From: Crocinitomicaceae bacterium
Lineage (GTDB): Bacteria > Bacteroidota > Bacteroidia > Flavobacteriales_D > Crocinitomicaceae
Direction: 5' to 3'
Assembly (NCBI GenBank): GCA_022447585.1
Contig: JAKVAR010000141.1
Span: 1 to 32,097 of the forward strand
Length of the DNA: 32,097 nt
Position numbers and translations under genes: made by a program. Below the pieces are notes generated by a model, which searched no databases, was not told where the DNA came from, and worked only from the letters and a program-made list of their open reading frames with translations. Positions within the stretch are counted from its first letter, which is position 1, and each line of letters begins with the position of its first letter. Positions 24,371 through 32,097 of the stretch are shown here, piece after piece.

Positions 24371-25495
24371 ATGATACCATTTAATCAACCATTTTTAACG
24401 GGCCGCGAAACGGAATATATTGTAGACGCGGTAAACTCAAAAAAACTTTCGGGAAATGGTAAATACACCAAGCTATGTCAGGCGTATTTTGAGAATGAAT
24501 TTAGGTTTAAAAAAGCGTTGTTAACGAGTTCATGTACTGATGCCCTTGAAATGGCCTCAATTCTCTTGGATATTGAGCCGGGTGATGAAGTAATAATGCC
24601 GTCCTATACTTTCGTTTCTACTGCAAATGCTTTTGTTTTGAGAGGAGCAAAAATCGTTTTTGCCGATAGCCGGGCCGATCAGCCGAATATGGATGAAGAA
24701 AAGTTGGAGTCTTTAATCACTGAACGAACAAAGGCAATTGTTCCAGTTCATTACGCAGGCGTTGCTTGTGAAATGGATACGATCATGAATTTGGCGAAAA
24801 AGTATAATATCAAAGTTGTAGAAGATGCGGCGCAGGCCATAGACTCAACCTACAAGGACAAGTATCTTGGAGGAATCGGCGATTTTGGTACTTTTTCTTT
24901 TCACGAAACAAAGAACATCATTTCGGGTGAGGGAGGAATGCTTGCAGTGAACAATCCTCAAGCATTAGGACGTTCTGAAATTATATGGGAAAAAGGCACA
25001 AACAGGGCGGCATTTTTCAGAGGTGAAGTTGATAAATACGGATGGGTAGATATTGGTTCTTCATTTCTACCATCAGAAGTTGTGGCCGCTTTTTTATACG
25101 CTCAATTAGAGAAAAAGTCGGAGATACAATCTAGGAGGTCACGCATATGGAATCAATATAGAGAAGGATTAAAAGAACTGGAATCAGATGGCAAGTTATC
25201 GTTACCGGTGATACCTGAGTATGCTACAAATAATGCACATATGTTTTACATAGTGTGCTTGAATGCGAGTGATCGTAAGAATTTGCTGGTCCATTTGAAA
25301 GAGAATGGTGTTCATGCGGTATTTCATTATTTAAGCTTGCATAAGAGCGATTTTTACCGTGATAATCATGACGGTAGAATATTAGAAAATTCAGACAATT
25401 TTTCAGATTGTTTGGTTCGCTTGCCTATGTTCTATGATTTGACCGAAAATCAGGTAAATTATATTCTTGAGAAAATACATGAGTTCTACAAATAG
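24371..25495 (+). CDS. wecE: dTDP-4-amino-4,6-dideoxygalactose transaminase (WecE/RffA-like)
   Basis: This 374-residue PLP-dependent DegT/DnrJ/EryC1 aminotransferase has its internal-aldimine lysine at Lys181, in F-S-F-H-E-T-K-N-I-I-S-G-E-G-G. The H-E-T-K-N context, D-I-G-S-S-F-L-P-S-E-V-V-A-A-F-L-Y-A-Q-L-E and P-F-N-Q-P at the start are typical of WecE from enterobacterial common antigen synthesis. That enzyme aminates dTDP-4-keto-6-deoxy-D-glucose at C4 with glutamate, giving dTDP-Fuc4N. The following gene encodes a WecD-like acetyltransferase, which supports the assignment. RmlA/RmlB needed for the substrate are not in the window. A related sugar 4-aminotransferase cannot be excluded. Confidence 0.87.
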   Translation: MIPFNQPFLTGRETEYIVDAVNSKKLSGNGKYTKLCQAYFENEFRFKKALLTSSCTDALEMASILLDIEPGDEVIMPSYTFVSTANAFVLRGAKIVFADSRADQPNMDEEKLESLITERTKAIVPVHYAGVACEMDTIMNLAKKYNIKVVEDAAQAIDSTYKDKYLGGIGDFGTFSFHETKNIISGEGGMLAVNNPQALGRSEIIWEKGTNRAAFFRGEVDKYGWVDIGSSFLPSEVVAAFLYAQLEKKSEIQSRRSRIWNQYREGLKELESDGKLSLPVIPEYATNNAHMFYIVCLNASDRKNLLVHLKENGVHAVFHYLSLHKSDFYRDNHDGRILENSDNFSDCLVRLPMFYDLTENQVNYILEKIHEFYK

Positions 25496-26234
25496 CTCGG
25501 ATATCACTTTAAAAAAATTGAACTGGGATTCTGATTTCTTTGGTTTAAAAATAGGTCGTCATGATTATTCAAGTGAAAATATCGGTGCCCTATTAGATTT
25601 GATGAAAAAGGAGGAGTTTGACGTGGTCTACGTGTTTTCCGAAAATCCATTGAATGAAAATATGGATTTGAATTCGAAATTTGAGATAAACCTTGTGGAT
25701 CAAAAAGTAGTTTATGCCAAAAAGCCTCATGATTATGAACAAGAGAATTCAGAAGTCATATTTACAGCCTTTGGGGAAAATTATGAAAAGCTATATGAAT
25801 TGGCATTGGAGGCAGGTCAGGAATCAAGATTTCTAAAAGACCCATTATTTGGAAGGAAGAATTTCGAAAAGCTTTATGCAATTTGGATAAAGAATTCCGT
25901 GAACAGGTCTATTGCAGCTGAAGTACTAATAACCAAAGATGACAAAGAGGTTACTGGTTTATTGACCTTAGGTGAGAAAGCAGGTAGAGCTGATATTGGA
26001 TTAATTGCTGTTGATTCGGCCTTCAGAGGATCCGGTTTAGGACGGAAATTGATTCAAGCATCGGAAAAATGGGCAATCGAGAATGAATATGAAGAAATTC
26101 AAGTGGTAACACAGAAGGAAAATAAGCGTGCCTGTACTTTTTATGAAAGTCTTGGATTCAAAGAAGATTCTATAACCTATATTTATCATTTGTGGAGAAG
26201 AAAGAAAGACAATTATGAAAATAAGCGTTGTTAG
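25479..26234 (+). CDS. wecD: dTDP-4-amino-4,6-dideoxygalactose N-acetyltransferase (WecD/RffC-like GNAT)
   Basis: Started at ATG 25479 (a TTG at 25467 is the alternative), the product is 251 residues and overlaps wecE by 17 bases. The N-terminal domain has L-N-W-D-S-D-F-F-G-L-K-I-G-R, characteristic of WecD. The C-terminal GNAT domain has the acetyl-CoA loop V-D-S-A-F-R-G-S-G-L-G-R-K-L-I (about 177-191) and a terminal F-Y-E-S-L-G-F. WecD acetylates dTDP-Fuc4N to dTDP-Fuc4NAc. Coupling to a WecE-like gene makes this the likely reaction. A different acyl group on the same amine is possible. Confidence 0.85.
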   Translation: MSSTNSSDITLKKLNWDSDFFGLKIGRHDYSSENIGALLDLMKKEEFDVVYVFSENPLNENMDLNSKFEINLVDQKVVYAKKPHDYEQENSEVIFTAFGENYEKLYELALEAGQESRFLKDPLFGRKNFEKLYAIWIKNSVNRSIAAEVLITKDDKEVTGLLTLGEKAGRADIGLIAVDSAFRGSGLGRKLIQASEKWAIENEYEEIQVVTQKENKRACTFYESLGFKEDSITYIYHLWRRKKDNYENKRC

Positions 26235-27141
26235 TCCTATTTATTACGGTGAAGCTCATTTGAATGAGTTAGTAGAGCGAACAGAAACTCATCTCTTATC
26301 ATTAGGTGTAGAATTTGAAATAATTCTTGTAGAAGATGGGTCTCCTGATAATTCATGGGATAAGATGGTAGAAATTGCCGAGCTTAATAAGAACGTTAAG
26401 TTGATTAGAATGAGTCGCAATTTTGGACAACACTACGCCATAACTGCTGGATTAGCTCATGCCACAGGTGATTGGGTGGTGGTGATGGATTGCGATTTAC
26501 AAGATCAACCTGAAGAAATTGGTGCGCTCTTGAATAAAATGCAAGAAGGTTTCGATATAGTGTTTGCACGCAGAGCGGTGAGGAAAGACGGATTTTTAAA
26601 GAAGCTAAGTTCCAGAATCTTTTATAAGTTTTTTGCTTTCTTAACTGATACTGAGCAGGACGAAGCGATTGCAAATTTTGGAATCTATAACAAAAAAGTA
26701 ATCGCGGCTATTTTATCGATGAAGGATAAAATTAAATATTTCCCTACTATGAGTAAATGGGTTGGATTTAATGCTACTTCCATTGATGTTGAGCACAGCT
26801 CTAGAGAAGATACGAAGTCTTCTTATAACTTGCGAAAGTTATTCAAACTAGCCTTTGATAATATTATTTCCTTTTCCAATAAACCATTGCGCTTAACGGT
26901 TTCATTCGGCTTAATGATTTCTGCAATTTCCTTCCTTTTCGGGGCTTATTATTTAGTCCTGTATTTTAGAGGAGAGATAGTTGTCTTAGGTTATGCCAGT
27001 CTAATTATTTCTATTTGGTTTCTTTCAGGTTTAATTATCTTTTTCCTAGGTGTATTCGGACTTTATTTAGCCAAGATATTTGATTCGGTGAAAGACAGGC
27101 CAGTGTTTATTGTATCAGAGAAAATAAACTTTGAGGACTAA
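26215..27141 (+). CDS. GtrB/DPM1-like polyprenyl-phosphate glycosyltransferase (GT2)
   Basis: This 308-residue protein has an N-terminal GT-A domain with V-V-S-P-I-Y-Y, V-E-D-G-S-P-D-N-S-W, S-R-N-F-G-Q-H-Y-A-I-T-A-G-L and the catalytic D-x-D-like M-D-C-D-L-Q-D-Q-P (about 90-98). Two C-terminal membrane helices follow (about 226-250 and 261-285). This is the architecture of bactoprenol-phosphate glycosyltransferases such as GtrB, which make a polyprenyl-phosphate sugar for use outside the cytoplasm. It overlaps the WecD-like gene by 20 bases, so the sugar loaded may be Fuc4NAc. No GtrA-type flippase or WecF-type transferase is visible. Confidence 0.85.
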   Translation: MKISVVSPIYYGEAHLNELVERTETHLLSLGVEFEIILVEDGSPDNSWDKMVEIAELNKNVKLIRMSRNFGQHYAITAGLAHATGDWVVVMDCDLQDQPEEIGALLNKMQEGFDIVFARRAVRKDGFLKKLSSRIFYKFFAFLTDTEQDEAIANFGIYNKKVIAAILSMKDKIKYFPTMSKWVGFNATSIDVEHSSREDTKSSYNLRKLFKLAFDNIISFSNKPLRLTVSFGLMISAISFLFGAYYLVLYFRGEIVVLGYASLIISIWFLSGLIIFFLGVFGLYLAKIFDSVKDRPVFIVSEKINFED

Positions 27142-27153
27142 ATAATTTCCGGT

Positions 27154-28596
27154 TTAATAATCTATGGGGATAAAATAATCTTCCTCATCCATGTAGATAT
27201 CAATTGAAAAGAAATGTCCCATTTCAATACAACATTTTTCGGTGTTGTAGAAATTCTTTTGGTCATTATATATACCTAATGAAAGACTGCGCGGAATGTA
27301 GGGGAGTGGGTCTATTTTCACGCTATCTTTTCCTTCGTTGACAGCTGTTAATATATTATCATACCTCGCATCTAAACGGGCGCTGTGCGCAGGGAGATCA
27401 ACCAAAACATCTTTCCCAATTATTCGAGAGTTCTGACTAAAGTTCATTAAAAATGCAATTGCCAATACTATGAAGACACTCGTATTAGATCCTACATTGA
27501 GATTGAAATATTTTCTTGAACGAAGAACCAAGAGAAGATATAAAATAGCCAGAAAAAATGCGATCGAAGTAATATTTAATACACGACCTTGAATTGTGTA
27601 TCCAGCACCATATATGCTTGCAGCATGATGAAGGAAAAAAGAGAAAATAATAAGAATCAATAATACTAGCGGTGATACTTCAAAAAGTTTTTGGAGTTTT
27701 TCTCTTTTTTCAAATACACTGCTATACCTTCCTACGATTAGAATTAATAAAATAGAAATCGGACTAAAAATTAATGGTGCTATTTGAAGAATGAATAAAT
27801 CCCATAGTGCTCTGATTGATGAGAAAACAAAACCGTTTTGAGACTCGGACATATCCATGCGATTGTTTGAACCTGGTGACATTAAGTTGAAATAACTACC
27901 AATGCACAGAACTACAAATAGAACTATAAAGATGTAGTTGATTTTTTTTGTTTTAATAAAATCGAATAAAAGCTTACTTCCATAAATAACGAATAAACTT
28001 AATATAAACACCTCGGCCATTCCGTTGCATAGAAGCGTTAAGAATATTAGTTTTATGACTTGTCCTTTTGAATTATGCCCCTCGAGATGCTTTATTATTT
28101 CCAGAACTAATAGAAGAAAAAATACGTTCCAAAGAATATAAAAGCTAGCGCAATTCCAGTAAAATGCTGAAAACATTTCCGGCATAGTTGTCACGTAAAT
28201 ACCGAGAGAGAACAAACTCAAGATAATGACGCGTAATTTTGATAATGAATTGCCAATAATGAAAGCTAAATAACGATAAATTGTATAGAAAGTTAAAGAG
28301 ATGAATAGAATCGGAAGTAATCTATACATCCATGGATTCTCTATCATATTGGACTTTGGAATGGAAAGTAAAATGTTTGAAAAATAACGTCCAGACCAGC
28401 CATTGTAGAAGTCCACTAAAAAGTCCACTCTTCCTTTTGACTTAAGCTCAGCTGCAAACCACCAGTCATCGGCGTTAGGATGAATGTAGAGACATGCAAC
28501 AAGAAATGGTAGAATTGCAAGCAGGCTAAATAAGGCTATCCCGAGATAACTATATCTGATTTTATTCTCAACAATATGTGACCAAGCTTTATTCAT
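27154..28596 (-). CDS. DUF6056-like polytopic membrane protein, putative GT-C glycosyltransferase
   Basis: The 480-residue product has about ten or more hydrophobic helices. After the first helix, a periplasmic loop carries H-P-N-A-D-D-W-W-F-A-A (about 39-49) and then Y-N-G-W-S-G-R-Y-F-S-N (about 64-74). A D-D motif at this place followed by a G-R-Y/F block is the pattern of DUF6056 proteins and resembles GtrII-like transferases, which use polyprenyl-phosphate sugars at the periplasmic face. The soluble C-terminal ~80 residues contain paired Cys (K-C-C). It lies tail to tail with the GtrB-like gene, so the two may be donor-maker and user. It overlaps the upstream GT4 gene by eight bases. Function is inferred, not shown. 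Confidence 0.7.
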   Translation of the reverse strand: MNKAWSHIVENKIRYSYLGIALFSLLAILPFLVACLYIHPNADDWWFAAELKSKGRVDFLVDFYNGWSGRYFSNILLSIPKSNMIENPWMYRLLPILFISLTFYTIYRYLAFIIGNSLSKLRVIILSLFSLGIYVTTMPEMFSAFYWNCASFYILWNVFFLLLVLEIIKHLEGHNSKGQVIKLIFLTLLCNGMAEVFILSLFVIYGSKLLFDFIKTKKINYIFIVLFVVLCIGSYFNLMSPGSNNRMDMSESQNGFVFSSIRALWDLFILQIAPLIFSPISILLILIVGRYSSVFEKREKLQKLFEVSPLVLLILIIFSFFLHHAASIYGAGYTIQGRVLNITSIAFFLAILYLLLVLRSRKYFNLNVGSNTSVFIVLAIAFLMNFSQNSRIIGKDVLVDLPAHSARLDARYDNILTAVNEGKDSVKIDPLPYIPRSLSLGIYNDQKNFYNTEKCCIEMGHFFSIDIYMDEEDYFIPIDY

Positions 28597-29767
28597 CTTC
28601 TAGTAGCATTCTACGGTAATAATTGCGAGTTTGTTCTGGTCCATAATCACTTTCGATTTTGCTTTTCAAACCTTTGGACATCGAGTTAATTTTTTCCTCT
28701 GAGGTAACAAGGGTTTTTAGTTCTTTAAAAAATGATTCAAAATTATCCAATTCAAAAAATACTATTTCTTGATCATTAAAAATGTAATCGATTGTAGGAG
28801 TGCTAGGTGCCATGCAGGCCATGCCCATACCACCGTATTCAAAAATTTTATTCGGGGCACCGTACCAATTTGAACCTGGCATTATGCCAATATGCATTTG
28901 CTTTTTTAGGTTATATAGTTCCTTCCCATCTAAATAACCAGTAAAATGAATACGATTGGATGTGTTTAGTGTTTTTGCTTCCTTTTCCATTTTACTTTTT
29001 AGGATCCCATCACCTATTAAATACAAATCCGCATTCACAGAATTTTCATTTAGTAGTTTGTCAAAAGCGTGAATTAATAAATCAACCCTATGCCAGTGCA
29101 GAAATGATCCTATGAAACAAATATTAACCGTATCATTTATCTTGCTAGGCTCATCAGATTCAAAACGTGTAAAATCGATGTTTTGATGCACAGTGATTTT
29201 CTCTGCGGAAACGTCGAATTCTTCAACAATATGTGATTTTACAGGCCCGCTATAACAATTAATTCGACTAGCCGCTTGCAAGGTCATTCTTTCGTTTTCA
29301 AGAAATGTTTTATAGTTAATTGGTTTTCTCCCATTAAAGAATACATATTCTTCAATGCTGGGTCCATCATATACCACAGATAATCTTGAATTTAGAATTG
29401 ATTTTAATTTGAGCCCTACATTAGAGCCAATAGTATAGAACTCTAGAATATGATTAAAAGGCTCCTTCAAATTAACTACTTCATCAAGTATTAGCTTATG
29501 TTGCTCTATCAAGAAGTTTTCCGATCTTCTTAGTTTTGAACTTTTTGGAATTAATTGAGATAACTTTTTCTTGATAAAATTAGAGTTGATCTGGGTGCTC
29601 CCCGGCTCGATCACTTTCTGATCTTTAATCTTCATTCCATTTAGGAAAACATTATCGAAGTCACTCTCTAACAGCTTAGCTAAACAGTGTATATATGAAC
29701 CAATCGCGGATTTTCGATTTAACAATTCAGAGTTGTTCCTAGCATATATGATTAATAAATTATTCAT
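28589..29767 (-). CDS. Glycosyltransferase family 4-like
   Basis: The ATG at 29767 gives 392 residues (M-N-N-L-L-I-I-Y-A-R); an in-frame TTG at 29779 would overlap the preceding gene. The C-terminal domain starts at I-C-F-I-G-S-F-L-H-W-H-R-V-D (about 221-234). It ends with the donor-site segment G-A-P-N-K-I-F-E-Y-G-G-M-G-M-A (about 315-329), as in GT4 enzymes with a single retained Glu. There are no membrane segments. It is probably a cytoplasmic transferase for one sugar of the surface glycan, co-transcribed with the acyltransferase upstream (2-base gap) and the membrane protein downstream. Confidence 0.85.
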   Translation of the reverse strand: MNNLLIIYARNNSELLNRKSAIGSYIHCLAKLLESDFDNVFLNGMKIKDQKVIEPGSTQINSNFIKKKLSQLIPKSSKLRRSENFLIEQHKLILDEVVNLKEPFNHILEFYTIGSNVGLKLKSILNSRLSVVYDGPSIEEYVFFNGRKPINYKTFLENERMTLQAASRINCYSGPVKSHIVEEFDVSAEKITVHQNIDFTRFESDEPSKINDTVNICFIGSFLHWHRVDLLIHAFDKLLNENSVNADLYLIGDGILKSKMEKEAKTLNTSNRIHFTGYLDGKELYNLKKQMHIGIMPGSNWYGAPNKIFEYGGMGMACMAPSTPTIDYIFNDQEIVFFELDNFESFFKELKTLVTSEEKINSMSKGLKSKIESDYGPEQTRNYYRRMLLEDE

Positions 29768-29769
29768 AT

Positions 29770-30378
29770 CTACTTCCAATCTACGTTTTCTCGAACCAAC
29801 TTGGCTGGATTCCCAGCAATTAATGAATTCTCGGGATATGTTCCTGAAACAATGCTTCCAGCTGCTACAATGGAACCGCTTCCTATTAAAGTGCCTTTTA
29901 AAATCGTTACGTTACAACCAATCCATACATTATCACCAATTATAACCGGTTCATCTATTACAGCTTTTTTACCTCCATAAATAATGTCGTGGTGATTACT
30001 GTCAATTATCGTTACTCCCCAGCTAATGGCACAGTCTTTTCCTATTCGAATAGATTTTACTGCTTCAATATGTGCATCAGAAGTAAAGTAAGTGTTATCA
30101 CCAATATGCAATTCTGCGTCTTCTTTAGCTATAATATTAACGCCTGGTCCAATCGAAACAGAACGACCAAAAAAAGTAGAACTGTTATTTCTAAAATTTA
30201 AATTGGTAGGAATTCCTGATAAAAGGGCTTTCTTTTTGTTTCCTATTGTGATTCTGCTTCCCAGTTTAAGGATCGCCTTTTGTTGAATTTGAATGATCGC
30301 TGGGTTCGCAATTTTAAACGGAACAAAAATTCCTGAAACACGTAATAATCTTAAATTCTTTAAATAGAACCAAATCAT
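29770..30378 (-). CDS. Hexapeptide-repeat acyltransferase (left-handed beta-helix, WbbJ-like)
   Basis: The 202-residue protein has tandem hexapeptide repeats ([LIV]-G-x-x-x-x) from about residue 70: V-S-I-G-P-G-V-N-I, I-G-D-N-T-Y-F, V-I-I-G-D-N-V-W-I-G-C-N-V-T-I-L-K-G, I-G-S-G-S-I-V-A-A-G-S-I-V. The catalytic-type His is in I-D-S-N-H-H-D-I (about 126-133), and it ends with the usual A-G-N-P-A-K-L-V-R-E. It is a cytoplasmic acetyl-CoA-dependent O-acetyltransferase (maltose/galactoside acetyltransferase group), probably acting on a sugar before export. It is the first gene of a three-gene minus-strand transcript. Confidence 0.88.
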   Translation of the reverse strand: MIWFYLKNLRLLRVSGIFVPFKIANPAIIQIQQKAILKLGSRITIGNKKKALLSGIPTNLNFRNNSSTFFGRSVSIGPGVNIIAKEDAELHIGDNTYFTSDAHIEAVKSIRIGKDCAISWGVTIIDSNHHDIIYGGKKAVIDEPVIIGDNVWIGCNVTILKGTLIGSGSIVAAGSIVSGTYPENSLIAGNPAKLVRENVDWK

Positions 30379-30464
30379 GAATTACAACCTTTAGTAATTA
30401 ATAAGAGTACGTAAGCCAATTGATTTAGTTATATCGGGATTAGAAGAAAATCTTAAAAAGAGGA

Positions 30465-31685
30465 ATGCGAATTTGTATAGTATCATATAACTTTTATCCA
30501 ATAATTAATCCTCGGGCGTTTAGGACCAATGAGCTCGTCAAGGGTTTTTGTGATAATGGGCATAAGATAACGTTATTTATTCCTGATAACGGACAAGATC
30601 TTTCTTCATTTACAGAAGGTTATAATAACTTGGAAATTGTCCGGGTAAAACCTGGGTTTTATTTAAATCGAGGATATACGGACAATAATGCCTTTATAGA
30701 TGCTAATGAAGAAAATGGCAAGCTCTATGATTTTGTTCAGGAGCAAGACAAAGAAGAACATACTCATGCACCGAAAGATTCCTTGGTAAAAAGAATTAAA
30801 TTCAAAGTAATTAAGTTGCTGTATCCAGGGGGATTTAATTTTGAATATTCCTTTACTTGTGCGAAAGCGATTCGAAGGTATATCAAGTCTAACGAGTTCG
30901 ATATAACCCTTTCTGTAGGATTGCCCATAAATTCGCATGTTGCTGTTTGGCGCGGCTTCAGATTCAGAAGAAGAAAAGGAGGAGTGTTTATTGCAGATTA
31001 TGGCGATCCTTACTCATACAAACAAGGACAACTTGCTCCTCGATTACATAGATGGTTAGAAAAAAGGATGTTATCAAAATTCAACCATATCCTTGTGCCA
31101 ACGGAAATAATGGTCAGCACCTTTGAAAAGCTAAAAAATAAAAGTGCAATACATGTTTTGCCTCAGGCCTTAAACTTAAATGCATTTGAAACCGCGAAAG
31201 AGTTGAGTTCCGCTAAGGACAATGTAGTCAACTTATATTATGCAGGCAATTTTTACAGTGATATAAGGAACCCTAAGGAGTTATTTCGACATCTAATTGA
31301 CTCTAAGTTGAACTTTGTGTTTCATGTCTTTACAAATACCAAGGATTCGGATAATATGGGCATATTAAGAACCTATGCTAAGCAACTAAATACACGATTA
31401 GTGGTTCGTCACCTTCTTCCAAGAGAGGAATGCATTTATGAAATGAGTAAGGGTGATTTTTTGGTGAATGTTTCGAATTCTACTTCAAATCAATTACCAA
31501 GCAAATTAATTGATTATAAGTTAACTGGAAGACCAATCTATAGTTATTCTCCTGGCAACTTTGATGGTGATCTTTTCAACGAATTCATGAGTGGCAATAA
31601 CATGAACGATCAATCAAAGCATATCGATATTACATCTTTCGATATTTCAAAAGCAATCAAGAAAATCGAAAGTTTAAAAAGTTAA
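30465..31685 (+). CDS. Glycosyltransferase family 4-like
   Basis: This 406-residue protein begins M-R-I-C-I-V-S-Y-N-F-Y-P-I-I-N-P-R-A-F-R, typical of GT4 acceptor domains (F-x-P, then R-x-x-E-L-x-K). The C-terminal domain contains L-Y-Y-A-G-N-F-Y (about 257-264) and the donor-site segment N-Q-L-P-S-K-L-I-D-Y-K-L-T-G-R-P (about 342-357), with Asp where Glu is usual. The start ATG at 30465 follows an A/G-rich stretch (AAAAAGAGGA), one of the few Shine-Dalgarno-like sites here. It is transcribed alone, divergent from the acyltransferase gene and convergent with the barrel gene. The transferred sugar is unknown. Confidence 0.82.
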   Translation: MRICIVSYNFYPIINPRAFRTNELVKGFCDNGHKITLFIPDNGQDLSSFTEGYNNLEIVRVKPGFYLNRGYTDNNAFIDANEENGKLYDFVQEQDKEEHTHAPKDSLVKRIKFKVIKLLYPGGFNFEYSFTCAKAIRRYIKSNEFDITLSVGLPINSHVAVWRGFRFRRRKGGVFIADYGDPYSYKQGQLAPRLHRWLEKRMLSKFNHILVPTEIMVSTFEKLKNKSAIHVLPQALNLNAFETAKELSSAKDNVVNLYYAGNFYSDIRNPKELFRHLIDSKLNFVFHVFTNTKDSDNMGILRTYAKQLNTRLVVRHLLPREECIYEMSKGDFLVNVSNSTSNQLPSKLIDYKLTGRPIYSYSPGNFDGDLFNEFMSGNNMNDQSKHIDITSFDISKAIKKIESLKS

Positions 31686-31716
31686 AAGGAAGTTAACGCG
31701 CCCAATTATATCGAAT

Positions 31717-32097
31717 CTAGAACTTAGGTTTTTTACCTCTAAATAGTTTCTTACGTCCGTATAACCAAGAATAATTTCTTCTGTAGAAGCTACTTCTAGT
31801 TCTAATTAAATAACTGTAAGAAATAGTCATGAACATAAAGTTATCTCTGTCAGTAACATCTCCTCTTTGATTTCCAGGAAGATAATTCTCACCAGCAGGT
31901 ACCGTTCCAATTCCATTCCATCTATTAGCTAAAATAGCGGCGTTAGGATCAGAAGCCATTTGCGAAGGATCAACATAAACATCTGAGATGTCATCTAGAT
32001 AATCCGTAAATGTCCAACTCCAAGTGTATTCGAAACCGAATCTATGTTGTCTTTTATATGTAAAGAAGAAACCACCACCCATTGGCATGGTAAAGGC
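31717..32097 (-). CDS. Outer-membrane beta-barrel protein, C-terminal part (DUF6089-like)
   Basis: The last 126 residues of a gene that enters from the right edge are visible. They show alternating aromatic beta-strands (F-F-F-T-Y-K-R-Q-H-R-F-G-F-E-Y) and W-T-F-T-D-Y-L-D-D-I-S-D-V-Y. An N-Q-R-G-D segment and a closing strand F-M-F-M-T-I-S-Y-S-Y-L-I follow, then a basic Arg/Lys tail. The T-D-Y-L-D-D-V-S-like block and R-G-D are typical of DUF6089-family outer-membrane proteins of Bacteroidetes. It ends 31 bases from the convergent glycosyltransferase. Its role is unknown; it may be unrelated to the glycan locus and mark its border. Confidence 0.75.
   Translation of the reverse strand, partial: AFTMPMGGGFFFTYKRQHRFGFEYTWSWTFTDYLDDISDVYVDPSQMASDPNAAILANRWNGIGTVPAGENYLPGNQRGDVTDRDNFMFMTISYSYLIRTRSSFYRRNYSWLYGRKKLFRGKKPKF

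Noticed and set aside
24301..24384. 27-codon reading frame before wecE
   Set aside because: It overlaps the wecE start, resembles no known peptide and fits chance in AT-rich sequence.
31690..31745. Possible terminator hairpin (AGGT-TTTTT-ACCT, about 31727-31738) between convergent genes
   Set aside because: The stem is only four to five weak pairs and lies within the barrel gene's coding sequence.

Overview
The window looks like a Bacteroidota (Bacteroidetes) chromosome, probably a marine or environmental flavobacterium- or cytophaga-like member. Supporting signs are the low G+C content, two secreted proteins with C-terminal type IX secretion (T9SS type A) sorting domains, a PID-CTERM/exosortase pair, a DUF6089-like outer-membrane barrel, near absence of Shine-Dalgarno sites, and a TTG-N20-TAnnTTTG promoter. 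I saw no tRNA, rRNA, CRISPR array or insertion sequence.

Layout. (1) 1-3687, minus strand: a large T9SS-secreted LamG-type protein, a tiny exosortase substrate (PID-CTERM type) and the start of its putative exosortase, probably one transcript. (2) 3830-6181: a Wzc-type chain-length regulator/tyrosine kinase with a Tyr-rich tail. (3) 6178-7008, minus: a FkbM methyltransferase wedged in antisense. (4) 7034-22429, plus: the main surface-polysaccharide block. It holds a GT4, a T9SS-secreted seven-repeat beta-propeller protein, Wzm/Wzt ABC exporter subunits, GT2 and GT4 transferases, a LegB-like 4,6-dehydratase, a sugar nucleotidyltransferase, a second SDR, and two tandem MBOAT/SGNH-like O-acetylation pairs. 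(5) 22426-24153, minus: a NodU/CmcH carbamoyltransferase. (6) 24371-27141, plus: WecE-like and WecD-like enzymes for dTDP-Fuc4NAc, then a GtrB-like polyprenyl-phosphate glycosyltransferase. (7) 27154-30378, minus: a DUF6056-like membrane protein (putative GT-C), a GT4 and a hexapeptide acyltransferase. (8) 30465-31685, plus: a GT4. (9) 31717-end, minus: the C-terminus of an outer-membrane barrel protein.

How the genes may work together. Cytoplasmic glycosyltransferases would build a lipid-linked polysaccharide containing at least two unusual sugars: an acetamido-dideoxy sugar from the dehydratase/SDR pair, and Fuc4NAc from WecE/WecD. The chain would be capped or decorated (methyl, carbamoyl, O-acyl) and exported by Wzm/Wzt. 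The two MBOAT systems, and possibly the GtrB/GT-C pair, would modify it on the periplasmic side. No Wzx, Wzy or Wza is visible, so the role of Wzc beside an ABC exporter is unresolved. The most interesting observations are an A10/T10 tract inside the spacer of a well-formed promoter (possible phase variation), the minimal exosortase substrate beside a T9SS cargo gene, the putative Fuc4NAc-on-lipid modification module, and the duplicated O-acetylation cassettes, one of which lacks the usual Asp.
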